Positions 9,295 through 21,295 of a stretch of 64,000 nucleotides of DNA are shown here, piece by piece (position 1 is the first letter of the stretch; every line of letters starts with the position of its first letter). The notes beneath the pieces are model-generated. The model saw nothing but the letters and a program-made list of their open reading frames with translations, did no database searches and had not been told where the DNA came from. This DNA is from Streptomyces sp. Z26 (lineage in GTDB: Bacteria; Actinomycetota; Actinomycetes; Streptomycetales; Streptomycetaceae). The position numbers and the translations under genes were made by a program. The stretch is from contig NZ_RCHV01000002.1 of NCBI RefSeq assembly GCF_003665095.1, forward strand, positions 1,745,501 through 1,809,500, written 5' to 3'.

Positions 9295-9358
9295 ACCGGG
9301 TCGTGCGTGTGTCGTACGGGTCGTACGGACGGGGCTCACCTCGGCCGTACGACCCGGT
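9295..9358 (-). terminator. Competing hairpins between mreB and mreC
   Basis: Two alternative stems share the same right arm: GGGTCGTACGG (9318-9328) can pair exactly with CCGTACGACCC (9345-9355), while ACCGGGTCGT (9295-9304) can pair with ACGACCCGGT (9349-9358). The region sits directly after the mreB stop codon. It could limit read-through from mreB into mreCD-PBP2-rodA, or protect the mreB mRNA end. Confidence 0.5.
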
Positions 9359-9359
9359 G

Positions 9360-10391
9360 TCAGCGCCGCGGCTGCGCGTCGAGGACCTGCTGGAGCGCCT
9401 CGAACTCCTCCACGCACTTGCCGGAGCCGAGCGCGACGGAGTCGAGCGGGTCCTCCGCGATGTGGATCGGCATGCCCGTCTCGTGGCGCAGGCGCTCGTC
9501 GAGGCCGCGCAGCAGGGCGCCGCCGCCGGTGAGCACGATGCCGCGGTCCATGACGTCACCGGACAGCTCGGGCGGGCACTTGTCGAGGGTCGTCTTGACC
9601 GCGTCGACGATCGCGTTGACCGGCTCCTCGATGGCCTTGCGGACCTCCGCGGCCGAGATCACCACCGTCTTGGGGAGTCCGCTGACCAGGTCACGGCCGC
9701 GGATCTCGGTGTGCTCGTCCTTCTCCAGGTTGAAGGCCGAACCGATGGTGATCTTGATGCTCTCGGCGGTGCGCTCACCGAGCAGCAGGCTGTACTCCTT
9801 CTTGATGTGCTGGATGATCGCGTTGTCCAGCTCGTCGCCCGCGACGCGGATGGACTGCGCCGTGACGATTCCGCCGAGCGAGATCACCGCGACCTCGGTG
9901 GTGCCGCCGCCGATGTCCACGACCATGTTGCCCGTGGCCTCGTGGACCGGCAGCCCGGACCCGATGGCCGCGGCCATCGGCTCCTCGATGATGTGCACCT
10001 GCCGCGCGCCCGCCTGGGTGGACGCCTCGATGACGGCGCGGCGTTCCACTCCGGTGATACCGGAGGGAACACAGACGACGACGCGGGGGCGTGCCAGATA
10101 ACGGCGTTTGTGGATCTTCAGGATGAAATAGCGGAGCATCCGCTCGGTGATCTCGAAGTCGGCGATCACGCCGTCCTTCAGGGGGCGGACCGCGACGATG
10201 TTGCCCGGGGTGCGGCCGATCATCTTCTTCGCCTCGGCGCCGACCGCGAGGATGCCGCCGGTGTTGGTGTTGATGGCGACGACGGACGGCTCGTTGAGGA
10301 CGATCCCGCGACCTCTGACGTACACCAGCGTGTTGGCGGTCCCGAGGTCGACAGCCATATCACGGCCGATGAACGACATGTTGTTCGCCAT
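9360..10391 (-). CDS. mreB: MreB, actin-like cell shape protein
   Basis: A protein of 343 aa, the usual length. Actin-fold nucleotide motifs are clear: phosphate 1 near the N-terminus ([15 protein letters not shown]), phosphate 2 ([14 protein letters not shown]) and the adenosine motif near the C-terminus ([15 protein letters not shown]). MreB forms membrane-bound filaments that place the elongation machinery. The ATG at 10391 adds MANN before the MSFIGRD start seen in many relatives; ATG 10379 is the alternative and neither has a strong ribosome binding site. It is the first gene of the mre block. Confidence 0.95.
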   Translation of the reverse strand: MANNMSFIGRDMAVDLGTANTLVYVRGRGIVLNEPSVVAINTNTGGILAVGAEAKKMIGRTPGNIVAVRPLKDGVIADFEITERMLRYFILKIHKRRYLARPRVVVCVPSGITGVERRAVIEASTQAGARQVHIIEEPMAAAIGSGLPVHEATGNMVVDIGGGTTEVAVISLGGIVTAQSIRVAGDELDNAIIQHIKKEYSLLLGERTAESIKITIGSAFNLEKDEHTEIRGRDLVSGLPKTVVISAAEVRKAIEEPVNAIVDAVKTTLDKCPPELSGDVMDRGIVLTGGGALLRGLDERLRHETGMPIHIAEDPLDSVALGSGKCVEEFEALQQVLDAQPRR

Positions 10392-10684
10392 GAGGATACG
10401 TCTGGCCTTCCAACTGGATCGATGGGCAGGGGAGGACGGCTGGGGTGTGTGGATACGCGTCGCGCGGCGGGAAGCGAGGGTCCATCGTAAACGCGGTCAC
10501 CGGGACACGTGGCAGGGGTTCCTCCGCCATTGTGGGCGGAACGCCGGTCGTCATCCGTAATGGTGACGTCGTGTCCGAGTGATGCGTTCCCCCGAACGGG
10601 CTCGCATATACCAAAGGGCGACCGAGGAATTGTGGCCGCCCCAGGTCAACGACACGAATACCGTGACACCCCGTCAGCCATATG

Positions 10685-11098
10685 TCAGCTGAAATCCGGG
10701 AAAAAAATCTTCAGTTCCCGCTCCGCGGACTCCTCGGAGTCCGAGGCGTGGATCAGGTTCTCCCGGACGATGGTGCCGAAGTCACCACGAATGGAACCGG
10801 GCGCGGCGGCGATCGGGTCGGTCGGCCCGGCCAGCGCGCGTACGCCCTCGATGACACGTTCGCCCTCGACCACCAGGGCCACCGAGGGCCCGGACGCCAT
10901 GAACTCCATCAGCGGCTCGTAGAACGGCCGCCCCTCGTGCTCCGCGTAGTGCTGCTCCAGCGTCGCCCGGTCGAGGTCACGGAGTTCGAGGGCGCGGAGT
11001 GTCCAGCCCGCCTTGCTCTCGATACGGCCGATGATCTCGCCGACCAGACCCCGGCGTACGGCGTCGGGCTTGAGCAGGACGAGCGTGCGCTGGCTCAT
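10685..11098 (-). CDS. ndk: Nucleoside diphosphate kinase
   Basis: A protein of 137 aa, a full-length NDK. The active-site motif NxxHxSD is present as NLIHASD with the phosphorylated His at 117; the N-terminus TLVLLKPDAVRRGLVGEI is typical. It balances nucleoside triphosphate pools using ATP. AAGGAG stands 8 nt before the ATG. The 293 bp between this gene and mreB has no other gene that I can support; it must hold the mreB promoter region. Confidence 0.97.
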   Translation of the reverse strand: MSQRTLVLLKPDAVRRGLVGEIIGRIESKAGWTLRALELRDLDRATLEQHYAEHEGRPFYEPLMEFMASGPSVALVVEGERVIEGVRALAGPTDPIAAAPGSIRGDFGTIVRENLIHASDSEESAERELKIFFPDFS

Positions 11099-11192
11099 GG
11101 TGCGGACTCCTTGGGAAACGGCGGCTGCCCGCGGGCAGCGGGTGGTTCGATGCGCGAGTGCTCAGAGGCTACACGGGTGCGGTGGCCGCTCG

Positions 11193-11546
11193 TCACGCAG
11201 CGTCAGGCTCCGGCGGGTACGCCGCCGCGCGGGCCGCCTTCGCCTCGTCCACCTTGCGCCCGTAGTGCACCGACGCCCACCACAGGGCGGTGAAGACGGC
11301 GCCCAGCACGAACATCGTCGGCACCACGAGACCGCTCACCACCAGACCCGCCTGGAGCAGCCAGCCGAACGCCAGGCCACCCGGGCGTGTCAGCACGCCG
11401 CACAGCAGCAGGCACAGCACCATGGCGGTGCCGCACACCGCCCACACGGTGCCGGTGGACAGGTCGGTCGTCCGCATCGCCACCAGGCCCGCGAAGCCGA
11501 TCACGAAGAACTCACCGAGCAGGGTGCTCGCGCAGAGGGTACGCAC
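11193..11546 (-). CDS. DUF4233 membrane protein
   Basis: A protein of 117 aa with three to four hydrophobic helices and a short charged C-terminus (SVHYGRKVDEAKAARAA). It matches DUF4233, an actinobacterial family commonly found directly after folC; no function is known. The GTG start shares a base with the folC stop (TAGTG), so translation is probably coupled. No Shine-Dalgarno sequence of its own is needed in that arrangement. Confidence 0.8.
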   Translation of the reverse strand: MRTLCASTLLGEFFVIGFAGLVAMRTTDLSTGTVWAVCGTAMVLCLLLCGVLTRPGGLAFGWLLQAGLVVSGLVVPTMFVLGAVFTALWWASVHYGRKVDEAKAARAAAYPPEPDAA

Positions 11547-13099
11547 TAGCGGCCCCCGCCCAGCAGCAGCCGCGCCTCTCCGACGGTGATGACGGAGCCG
11601 GTGACGAGGACGCCCGCCGCGCCGTACTCCCCCTCCTCCTCCGCCAGGGTGATGGCGGCCTCGACCGCGTCGTCCAGCCGCGGCTCGACCTGTACGCGCT
11701 CCTCCCCGAACACCTCGACGGCGAGCGCCGCCAGCGCGTCCACGTCCATCGCGCGCGGCGTCGAGTTCCGGGTGACGACGACCTCGGTGAGGATCGGCTC
11801 GAACGCCTCCAGCATGCCGCGTACGTCCTTGTCACCGCTCGTACCGACCACGCCGATCAGGCGGCTGAAGCCGAACGCCTCGGTGACGGCGGCCGCGGCG
11901 GCCTCCGCTCCCGCCGGGTTGTGCGCGGCGTCCAGCAGGACGGGCGGCGACTTGCGCACCAGCTCCAGCCGGCCCGGTGTGGTGGCGGCGGCGAACGCCT
12001 GCCGGACGGTGTCGATGTCGAGCGTACGGGCGTGGGCCGAGCCGACGCCGAAGAACGCCTCGACGGCGGCGAGCGCCACGCACGCGTTGTGCGCCATGTG
12101 CGCGCCGTGCATCGGCAGGAAGACGTCCGGGTACTCCCCGCCGAGGCCGCGCAGCGTCAGCAGCTGTCCGCCGACGGCGACCTCGCGCGAGACGACGCCG
12201 AACTCCATGCCCTCGCGGGCGACGGTGGCGTCCACCTCGACGGCCCGCTTGAGCACCACCGACGCGGCCTCGACGGACTGCTGCGCGAGCACGACCGTCG
12301 CGTCGGCCTTGACGATCCCGGACTTCTCGCCCGCGATCTCCTCCGGGGTCTCCCCCAGCCGGTCGGTGTGGTCCAGCGTGACGGGGGTGATGACGGCGAC
12401 GGGCGCCTCCATCACGTTCGTCGCGTCCCAGGTGCCGCCCATGCCGACCTCGACGACGGCGACGTCGACCGGTGCCTCCGCGAAGGCGGCGAACGCCATG
12501 GCGGTGAGCACCTCGAAGAACGACAGCCGGTACTCCTGCCGGGCGTCGACCAGCTCCAGGTACGGCTTGACGTCCTCGTACGTCGCGACGAAGCGCTCGG
12601 CGGGCAGCGGGGCGCCGTCCACGCTGATCCGCTCGGTGATCGACTGGACGTGCGGGCTGCTGTACCGGCCGGTGCGCAGCTCGAACGCGCCGAGCAGCAC
12701 CTCGATCATGCGGGCGGTGCTGGTCTTGCCGTTGGTGCCGGTGATGTGGATCGACGGGTACGCCCGCTGCGGCTCGCCCAGCACGTCCAGCAGCGCGGTG
12801 ATGCGTACGCGGGAGGGTTCGAGCTTCGTCTCGGCCCAGCGGGTGGCGAGTTCCTCCTCCACGGCGCGCAGCGCGCGGTCCGCCTCGGGGTCCTCGGGGC
12901 GGGCGGGGGCGAGTCCCGGCTGCGGGACGCCCACCTGCGCGCGGAGCGTACGACTGCCCGCCTCGATCACGGCGAGGTCGGGGTCGCGGGAGGTCTCCGC
13001 CTCGACGATGTCCTCGAAGTCGCCGTCCTCGAAGTCGCCGGAGGTCGCGGCGGGGTCGTCGGCCGGGTCGGGTTCGGGCTGCTGGGGCTGGTCGCTCAC
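11546..13099 (-). CDS. folC: Folylpolyglutamate / dihydrofolate synthase
   Basis: A protein of 517 aa of the Mur-ligase superfamily. A disordered acidic N-terminus of about 85 residues precedes the domain. The ATP-binding loop is GTNGKT with Lys125, and the metal/ATP motif VGMGGTWDATN follows. It adds glutamate to folates and may make dihydrofolate from dihydropteroate. GTG 13099 (VSDQPQQ) is preferred; the frame is open 35 codons further but that part is low-complexity Arg/Pro/Gly. No Shine-Dalgarno sequence is present; TAGACT ends 7 nt before the GTG, so the mRNA may be leaderless. Confidence 0.93.
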   Translation of the reverse strand: MSDQPQQPEPDPADDPAATSGDFEDGDFEDIVEAETSRDPDLAVIEAGSRTLRAQVGVPQPGLAPARPEDPEADRALRAVEEELATRWAETKLEPSRVRITALLDVLGEPQRAYPSIHITGTNGKTSTARMIEVLLGAFELRTGRYSSPHVQSITERISVDGAPLPAERFVATYEDVKPYLELVDARQEYRLSFFEVLTAMAFAAFAEAPVDVAVVEVGMGGTWDATNVMEAPVAVITPVTLDHTDRLGETPEEIAGEKSGIVKADATVVLAQQSVEAASVVLKRAVEVDATVAREGMEFGVVSREVAVGGQLLTLRGLGGEYPDVFLPMHGAHMAHNACVALAAVEAFFGVGSAHARTLDIDTVRQAFAAATTPGRLELVRKSPPVLLDAAHNPAGAEAAAAAVTEAFGFSRLIGVVGTSGDKDVRGMLEAFEPILTEVVVTRNSTPRAMDVDALAALAVEVFGEERVQVEPRLDDAVEAAITLAEEEGEYGAAGVLVTGSVITVGEARLLLGGGR

Positions 13100-13106
13100 G
13101 CGGGCC

Positions 13107-13112
13107 AGTCTA
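13107..13112 (-). promoter_or_regulatory. Putative -10 box of leaderless folC mRNA
   Basis: On the minus strand TAGACT fits TANNNT and ends 7 nt before the folC GTG. No convincing -35 is visible 17-18 bp upstream, where the DNA is GC-rich hairpin sequence following valS. Confidence 0.35.
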
Positions 13113-13228
13113 CGGATGCCCGCCGGGGCCGCCCGCCCCGGCGCCCGTCCGCGCGGGCGGGCGCGGGGCGGGCCCGAGGGCGGGCGCCGGGAGGGCCGCG
13201 GCACGGCCCCGGAGGCGGGGCCGGGGCG

Positions 13229-15874
<2,646 letters not shown>

Positions 15875-15881
15875 GTCGCTC

Positions 15882-15887
15882 AGTGTA
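15882..15887 (-). promoter_or_regulatory. Putative -10 box of leaderless valS mRNA
   Basis: TACACT on the minus strand fits TANNNT and ends 7 nt before the valS GTG. A TTCGAG element lies about 19 bp upstream as a weak -35. Confidence 0.35.
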
Positions 15888-16002
15888 GGCGCGGGGGTGT
15901 CATGGTCTCGAACCGGTTTGCGTCCCGATGGGGCGCGGCGGCCCGCGTTCCGTCAAGATGAGCGTGCGTGTCCACGCACAGTCGACGGAGGGGGAACGCA
16001 CC

Positions 16003-16953
16003 ATGAGCAACGGCCAGCCACCACCGGGTCCGTACGGCGGACAGCCCGACCCGTACGGCACTCCCCCGCCACCGCCCCAGGGTGCCCCGAACCCGTACGG
16101 CGGGCCGCCGACGCCGCCCCCGCCCGGACAGCCCGGCTACGGGTATCCGCAGCAGCCCAACCCGTACGCGCAGCAGGGTCCCTACGGCCCGCAGCAGCCG
16201 TACGGCCCGCCCGGCCCGCCGATACCGGGGCAGGGCGGCGGCCAGGGCCGGAAGGTCGCGCTGGGCATCGGCGCGCTGGTGGTGGTGGGCGCGCTCATCG
16301 GCGGCGTCCTCGCCCTGTCCGGCGGTGACGACGACGGCGGCGACGACGCGGACGGGACGAAGGGCGGGAAGCGCGGGACGGCGGCGGTCGCCCCGTACAA
16401 GATCGTGCCGCCGGAGTCGGTGCTCGACGGCGAGTACACCTCCGCCGGGACCGGCAGCAGCTCCGAGGACCTCGCGGGCGACGCGCAGGCGAAGCGGGTC
16501 GGCGTCGAGAACGGCACGGGTGCCTCCGACGACTACCGGTCCACCAGCAAGGAACAGCTCCAACTCGCGGGCGTGTACGGCAAGGTGGCCGACCCGGAGA
16601 AGGCCGCCGACGGCATGTTCGACATCGTGCACGACAACCAGGCCAAGGGCGCCCAGGTCATCCAGAACTACCGGGTCGAGACCACCGACGGGCCCCAGGA
16701 GTACACCCCGGAGGGGTTCGACGGCGCCCTCATCCGGTGCGAGACCCGTCGGCAGACCGGCCAGATCAGCGGACAGCAGGTCGAGTTGGAGTTCCCGACC
16801 TGCGTGTGGGCGGACAACGCCGCCGTCGGCGTGGTCTCCCAGACCGGCGCGGCTCCCGCCGCCGGCGCCGGTGTCTACGGCGAGTCGATGACCCAGGACG
16901 AACTCGCGGAGGCCACCGCCGAGATCCGCGAGGCCGCGCGGGAAGAGATCTGA
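16003..16953 (+). CDS. Pro/Gly/Tyr-rich tail membrane-anchored protein, paralogue 1
   Basis: A protein of 316 aa. Residues 1-83 are a low-complexity tail of Pro, Gly, Gln and Tyr (repeats such as PYGG, NPYG). One membrane helix follows at about 85-107, then an acidic linker and an extracellular domain of about 190 residues with two Cys (IRCETRR and FPTCVWAD) that could form a disulphide. There is no known catalytic motif. GGAGGGGG precedes ATG 16003. The same architecture, tail style and Cys-x(n)-CxW ending recur in the next gene, so this is a tandem duplication. Such cytoplasmic Pro-rich tails often carry protein contacts; that role is inferred. Confidence 0.8.
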   Translation: MSNGQPPPGPYGGQPDPYGTPPPPPQGAPNPYGGPPTPPPPGQPGYGYPQQPNPYAQQGPYGPQQPYGPPGPPIPGQGGGQGRKVALGIGALVVVGALIGGVLALSGGDDDGGDDADGTKGGKRGTAAVAPYKIVPPESVLDGEYTSAGTGSSSEDLAGDAQAKRVGVENGTGASDDYRSTSKEQLQLAGVYGKVADPEKAADGMFDIVHDNQAKGAQVIQNYRVETTDGPQEYTPEGFDGALIRCETRRQTGQISGQQVELEFPTCVWADNAAVGVVSQTGAAPAAGAGVYGESMTQDELAEATAEIREAAREEI

Positions 16954-17069
16954 GCGGTGTCCGGGCGGCCTCCTCGGGCCGCTCCACCGCGTCCGACGCC
17001 GCGAAGTCCGACGTCGCGCACCACCCTTCGAAGACCACCGCGACACCACCTAGGAGAAGTGACGGCTCG

Positions 17070-18059
17070 ATGAGCTTCAACCAGCCGCCGCCCGGCCCCT
17101 ACGGCCAACAGCCCCAACAGCCCGGTCAGCCGGGCCGGTCCGGGCAGCCCAACCCGTACGGGCAGCCGCCCCAGCCGGGTTACGGCTACCCGCAGCAGCC
17201 CCCGCCGCCGCCCCAACCCCCGCAGCAGCCGGGGTACGGCGCGCCGCAGCAACCGCCGCCGGGCGGGCAGCCCGCCTACGGCTACCCGCAGCAGCCCGGC
17301 CAGCCGTACGGACAGCCGTACGGGCAGCAGCCCTACGGCCAGCCCGGCATGCCCGGCCCGCCCGTGCCGCCGCCACCGGGCGGAGGCGGGAAGGGCAAGG
17401 CGATCGGGCTGACCGTCGGCGCCCTGGTGGTCGTCGCCGCGATCGTCGGCGGAGTCGTCGCGTTCACGGGTGACGACGGCGGGGCCTCCGACGACGGCAA
17501 GTCGTACCGCCTGGAGGCCAAGCCCCAACTCCTCGGCGAGTACAAGCGGATGGGCGGCGAGGACACCTCCACCGGCGACGACTTCGGCGCCGAGGACCAG
17601 CGGCGCATCGGCATCACGAACGCCACCGGCGTGAAGGCCACGTACTCCACGATGAACATGGAGAGCGGCAGCACCGCGCCGCCCGACCCGAGCGAGATCG
17701 CGTCGGCCAAGCTGCTGTCGTTCATCGGGGCGTACGGCGACGTGGCGGACCCGGAGACGTCGGTCGACGCGTTCTTCACGTACATGCGGGGCGAGATCGC
17801 CGGGGACGACGACACCGAGGTCGTCGGCAGCCCGGAGAAGCAGTCGCCGGACGGCTTCGACAACGGCGTCATGAAGTGCCAGGTGCTCCGGAACAAGGCA
17901 CCCGAGGCGGGCGAGCCGCCGCAGATGACGATGTGCGCGTGGGGCGACAAGAGCACCCTCGGCGCGGTCATCCCCGTCAACGGGGCGAGCGCGCCGTCCA
18001 CTTCGGAGGCGGCGAAGACCACGGCGGACGTACGGAACGAGGTGCGCGTGGAGCAGTAG
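17070..18059 (+). CDS. Pro/Gln/Tyr-rich tail membrane-anchored protein, paralogue 2
   Basis: A protein of 329 aa, paralogous to the preceding gene. Residues 1-108 are a Pro/Gln/Gly/Tyr-rich tail (GYPQQ and PYGQ repeats), longer than in paralogue 1. A membrane helix lies at about 111-133, followed by an acidic linker and an extracellular domain with matching GAYGDVADPE and two Cys (MKCQVLR and MTMCAWGD). TAGGAGAAG stands upstream of ATG 17070. The 116-bp gap between the two genes holds a short GC hairpin only. No function is assigned; conserved pairs of this kind near clpX are a streptomycete feature as far as I recall. Confidence 0.8.
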   Translation: MSFNQPPPGPYGQQPQQPGQPGRSGQPNPYGQPPQPGYGYPQQPPPPPQPPQQPGYGAPQQPPPGGQPAYGYPQQPGQPYGQPYGQQPYGQPGMPGPPVPPPPGGGGKGKAIGLTVGALVVVAAIVGGVVAFTGDDGGASDDGKSYRLEAKPQLLGEYKRMGGEDTSTGDDFGAEDQRRIGITNATGVKATYSTMNMESGSTAPPDPSEIASAKLLSFIGAYGDVADPETSVDAFFTYMRGEIAGDDDTEVVGSPEKQSPDGFDNGVMKCQVLRNKAPEAGEPPQMTMCAWGDKSTLGAVIPVNGASAPSTSEAAKTTADVRNEVRVEQ

Positions 18060-18091
18060 GGGCGTCAGCGTCCGTACGCGAACGGCACACG

Positions 18092-18137
18092 GAAGAGGGG
18101 CGCCCCCGCCGGATTACCGGTGGGGGCGCCCCTCTTC
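18092..18137. terminator. Bidirectional terminator between paralogue 2 and clpX
   Basis: Arms of 21 nt (18092-18112 and 18117-18137) pair fully with one G:U wobble around a 4-nt loop (ATTA). It lies between convergent gene ends. Confidence 0.85.
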
Positions 18138-18155
18138 GACGTACGGGCGTCGGCG

Positions 18156-19442
18156 CTACGCGCTCTTGTCGTGCCGCTCCTGGTCGGTGCCGCGCGTGCG
18201 GGGCACCAGGGTCGGGTTCACGTTGGAGTGGACGACGTCCTCCGTGATGACGACGCGCTCCACGTCCTTGCGGGACGGGACCTCGTACATCACCGACATC
18301 AGGACCTCCTCCATGATGGCGCGCAGACCCCGCGCGCCGGTGCCCCGCAGGATCGCCTGGTCCGCGATGGCCTCCAGCGCCGGGCGGTCGAAGTCCAGCT
18401 CGACACCGTCGAGTTCGAACAGCCGCTGGTACTGCTTCACCAGGGCGTTCCGCGGCTCCATCAGGATCTGGAGCAGCGCCTCGCGGTCGAGGTTGTGGAC
18501 GCTCGTGATGACCGGCAGCCGCCCGATGAACTCCGGGATCATCCCGAACTTCACCAGGTCCTCGGGCATGATCTCCTCGAACTGGTTGCTCGCCTCGATC
18601 TCCCGCTTCGACCGGATGGTCGCGCCGAAGCCGATGCCCTTGGCGCCCGCGCGGGACTCGATGATCTTCTCCAGACCGGCGAAGGCGCCGCCGACGATGA
18701 ACAGCACGTTCGTCGTGTCGATCTGGATGAACTCCTGGTGCGGGTGCTTCCGTCCGCCCTGCGGCGGCACCGACGCGGTCGAGCCCTCGAGGATCTTCAG
18801 CAGCGCCTGCTGCACGCCCTCGCCGGAGACGTCGCGCGTGATCGACGGGTTCTCGCTCTTGCGGGCGACCTTGTCGATCTCGTCGATGTAGATGATCCCC
18901 GTCTCGGCCTTCTTGACGTCGTAGTCGGCCGCCTGGATCAGCTTCAGCAGGATGTTCTCGACGTCCTCGCCCACGTACCCCGCCTCGGTCAACGCGGTGG
19001 CGTCGGCGATGGCGAACGGTACGTTCAGCATGCGGGCGAGCGTCTGCGCCAGCAGCGTCTTGCCGGAGCCGGTCGGGCCGAGCAGCAGGATGTTGGACTT
19101 CGACAGCTCGATGCCGTCGTCGCGGCCCTGCGCGCCCGCCTTCTCCTCCGCCTGCACCCGCTTGTAGTGGTTGTAGACGGCCACGGAGAGCGCCTTCTTG
19201 GCGGCCTCCTGCCCGACGACGTAACCCTCGAGGAACTCGTAGATCTCGCGTGGCTTGGGCAGTTCGTCCCAGCGCACTTCGGAGGTCTCGGCCAGCTCCT
19301 CCTCGATGATCTCGTTACACAGGTCGATGCACTCGTCGCAGATGTAGACACCTGGACCCGCGATGAGCTTCTTCACCTGCTTCTGGCTCTTGCCGCAGAA
19401 CGAGCACTTGAGCAGATCGCCGCCATCACCGATGCGTGCCAC
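18156..19442 (-). CDS. clpX: ClpX, AAA+ unfoldase
   Basis: A protein of 428 aa. The N-terminal zinc finger uses Cys13, Cys16, Cys35 and Cys38. Walker A (GPTGSGKT, near 127) and Walker B (IIYIDEIDK) follow, and the ClpP-docking IGF loop is visible in KGIGFGAT. ClpX unfolds substrates and feeds them to ClpP. The start is GTG 19442 ([13 protein letters not shown]), preceded by GAAGGGGAAG; the longer open frame upstream is not part of the gene. It lies downstream of clpP2 with a 163-bp gap, so it may also have its own promoter. Confidence 0.97.
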   Translation of the reverse strand: MARIGDGGDLLKCSFCGKSQKQVKKLIAGPGVYICDECIDLCNEIIEEELAETSEVRWDELPKPREIYEFLEGYVVGQEAAKKALSVAVYNHYKRVQAEEKAGAQGRDDGIELSKSNILLLGPTGSGKTLLAQTLARMLNVPFAIADATALTEAGYVGEDVENILLKLIQAADYDVKKAETGIIYIDEIDKVARKSENPSITRDVSGEGVQQALLKILEGSTASVPPQGGRKHPHQEFIQIDTTNVLFIVGGAFAGLEKIIESRAGAKGIGFGATIRSKREIEASNQFEEIMPEDLVKFGMIPEFIGRLPVITSVHNLDREALLQILMEPRNALVKQYQRLFELDGVELDFDRPALEAIADQAILRGTGARGLRAIMEEVLMSVMYEVPSRKDVERVVITEDVVHSNVNPTLVPRTRGTDQERHDKSA

Positions 19443-19605
19443 GAGGTGCTTCCCCTTCGCCTGGGATCCGTCCGCTCCGACGGACCGAGGTACGTGCACT
19501 CCGACCGTACCTTGCCGGACCGCCGATTTGGGCCCCCCTTGGACGGACTCGGTACGGCTGAGCGACAGCCGGACGCCGGGTCCCGCCCAAGGAGGGCGCG
19601 GGACT

Positions 19606-20298
19606 TCAGACCTCGACCGAACTCTTGCGGGTCGAGACGATCTGGTCGATGAGACCGTACTCCAACGACTCCTCGGCCGTAAGGATCTTGTCGCGCTCGA
19701 TGTCGTCGCGGATGGCCTCGATGTCCCGCGTCGAGTGCGTGGCCAGCAGCTGCTCCAGCTGCGAGCGCATCCGCTGCACCTCACGGGCGGCGATCTCCAG
19801 GTCGGACACCTGGCCGCGGCCGGTCTCCGTGTACGGCTGGTGGATCAGCACCCGGGCGTTGGGCAGCGCCATCCGCTTGCCGGGCGTACCCGCCGCGAGC
19901 AGCACGGCGGCGGCCGAGGCGGCCTGGCCCATGCACACGGTCTGGATGTCCGGCTTCACGAACTGCATCGTGTCGTAGATGGCCGTCAGCGCCGTGAACG
20001 AGCCGCCGGGGCTGTTGATGTAGACCGAGATGTCGCGGTCCGGGTCCATCGACTCCAGGCACAGCAGCTGCGCCATGACGTCGTTGGCCGACGCGTCGTC
20101 GATCTGCACGCCGAGGAAGATCACGCGCTCCTCGAAGAGCTTCGCGTACGGGTCGTACTCGCGCACGCCCTGCGACGTCCGCTCGACGAAGCGCGGGATC
20201 ACGTAGCGCGACTCGGCGGTCGGCCCGGAGTAGCGGCCCTGGAGACCGGGGAGGCCGGGGGTGCCGGAGGGACCGGGGAAACCGGAAGAAGAAGTCAT
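19606..20298 (-). CDS. clpP2: ClpP2 protease subunit
   Basis: A protein of 230 aa of the S14 peptidase family. The catalytic Ser is 128 ([10 protein letters not shown]) and His is 153 (LIHQPY). A Gly/Pro-rich N-terminal extension of about 30 residues ([13 protein letters not shown]) precedes the conserved core and is likely processed. AGGAGAAAG precedes ATG 20298. Actinobacteria build a mixed ClpP1P2 tetradecamer from two different subunits, and the upstream neighbour encodes the other one. Confidence 0.95.
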   Translation of the reverse strand: MTSSSGFPGPSGTPGLPGLQGRYSGPTAESRYVIPRFVERTSQGVREYDPYAKLFEERVIFLGVQIDDASANDVMAQLLCLESMDPDRDISVYINSPGGSFTALTAIYDTMQFVKPDIQTVCMGQAASAAAVLLAAGTPGKRMALPNARVLIHQPYTETGRGQVSDLEIAAREVQRMRSQLEQLLATHSTRDIEAIRDDIERDKILTAEESLEYGLIDQIVSTRKSSVEV

Positions 20299-20363
20299 CG
20301 GAGCTTTCTCCTGGTGGTGGGCTGGCTGCGGGGAGCGGGCGCGGTCTGCGTGGTCGACGGGGC

Positions 20364-20981
20364 TCACGCGCCCGTACCGCCACCGCCCGGGAGCTGGGCC
20401 GCGTCTCCGTAGACCTCGTCGATCAGGCCGTAGTCCTTGGCCTCCTGCGCGGAGAACCAGCGGTCGCGGTCGGCGTCGCGGGTCCACTGCTCGACGGTCT
20501 GACCGGTGTGCAGGGCCGACAGCTCGGCCATCTTCTTCTTCGTGCGCAGCAGCTGCTCGGCGTGGATCTTGATGTCCGATGCGGAGCCGGCCAGTCCGGC
20601 GGACGGCTGGTGGATCAGCACCTCGGCGTTGGGGAGCGCGAAGCGCTTGCCGCGGGTGCCGGCGCTGAGCAGGAACTGGCCCATGGAGGCGGCGAGGCCC
20701 ATGGCGATGGTCACCACGTCGTTCTTGATGTACTGCATGGTGTCGTAGATCGCCATACCGGCCGTGATCGAGCCGCCGGGGCTGTTGATGTAGAGGTAGA
20801 TGTCCTTGTCCGGGTCGGCGGCAAGGAGCAGCAGCTGTGCGGTGATCTTGTTGGCGATGTCGTCGTCGACTGCCTGGCCGAGGAAGATGATCCGCTCGTT
20901 GAGCAGTCGGTTGTAGACCTGGTCGCCGAGGCCACCACCGAAGTTGGGCTCAGCGGCGGCAGAAGGCATCGGAAGCGTCAC
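20364..20981 (-). CDS. clpP1: ClpP1 protease subunit
   Basis: A protein of 205 aa with catalytic Ser99 ([10 protein letters not shown]) and His124 (VLIHQPSAG). It is the partner of ClpP2, 65 bp downstream. GTG 20981 follows AGGTGG; ATG 20969 (MPSAAAEP) is the alternative. In Streptomyces clpP1 is activated by ClgR, and a matching site is present about 190 bp upstream. Confidence 0.95.
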   Translation of the reverse strand: MTLPMPSAAAEPNFGGGLGDQVYNRLLNERIIFLGQAVDDDIANKITAQLLLLAADPDKDIYLYINSPGGSITAGMAIYDTMQYIKNDVVTIAMGLAASMGQFLLSAGTRGKRFALPNAEVLIHQPSAGLAGSASDIKIHAEQLLRTKKKMAELSALHTGQTVEQWTRDADRDRWFSAQEAKDYGLIDEVYGDAAQLPGGGGTGA

Positions 20982-21126
20982 GTGTCCACCTGCTCGTATC
21001 CGGACGGCTGCGACTCGGCGTGGCCGTCACTGGCGTCGTCTGTACGGTCGTTTTCTACGGGGGCGGGGCGTCCCGGCGGCCCTCCTCGGGCCCGTCGGAG
21101 AACACCCCTGCCATCCGTATCTATGG

Positions 21127-21154
21127 ACCCTAACGCGCTGGTCGGCGGGTGCCA
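21127..21154 (-). promoter_or_regulatory. Candidate clpP1 promoter
   Basis: On the minus strand -35 TGGCAC (21149-21154) and -10 TAGGGT (21127-21132) are 16 bp apart, in the 314-bp gap between tig and clpP1. The ClgR-like site lies just upstream of the -35, which is where an activator would bind. Confidence 0.45.
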
Positions 21155-21170
21155 TCCCGCTTCCGGAACT

Positions 21171-21184
21171 GTTCGCTGTGAGCG
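21171..21184. promoter_or_regulatory. ClgR-like operator upstream of clpP1
   Basis: GTTCGC-TGTGA-GCG fits the GTTCGC-N5-GCG pattern reported for the ClgR activator of Streptomyces clp genes. It is placed upstream of the candidate clpP1 -35. No second copy was seen before clpX or tig. Confidence 0.5.
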
Positions 21185-21295
21185 CAGGTCGGGCGCCTCG
21201 GAGGGCGCGCGTGAGGCGGCCGGGCCGGGGGCGGCACATGGCCCGCCCCCGGCCCGCCGGTACGCGTCGTGGCGTGCCCGCGACGGGGCCCGCCG

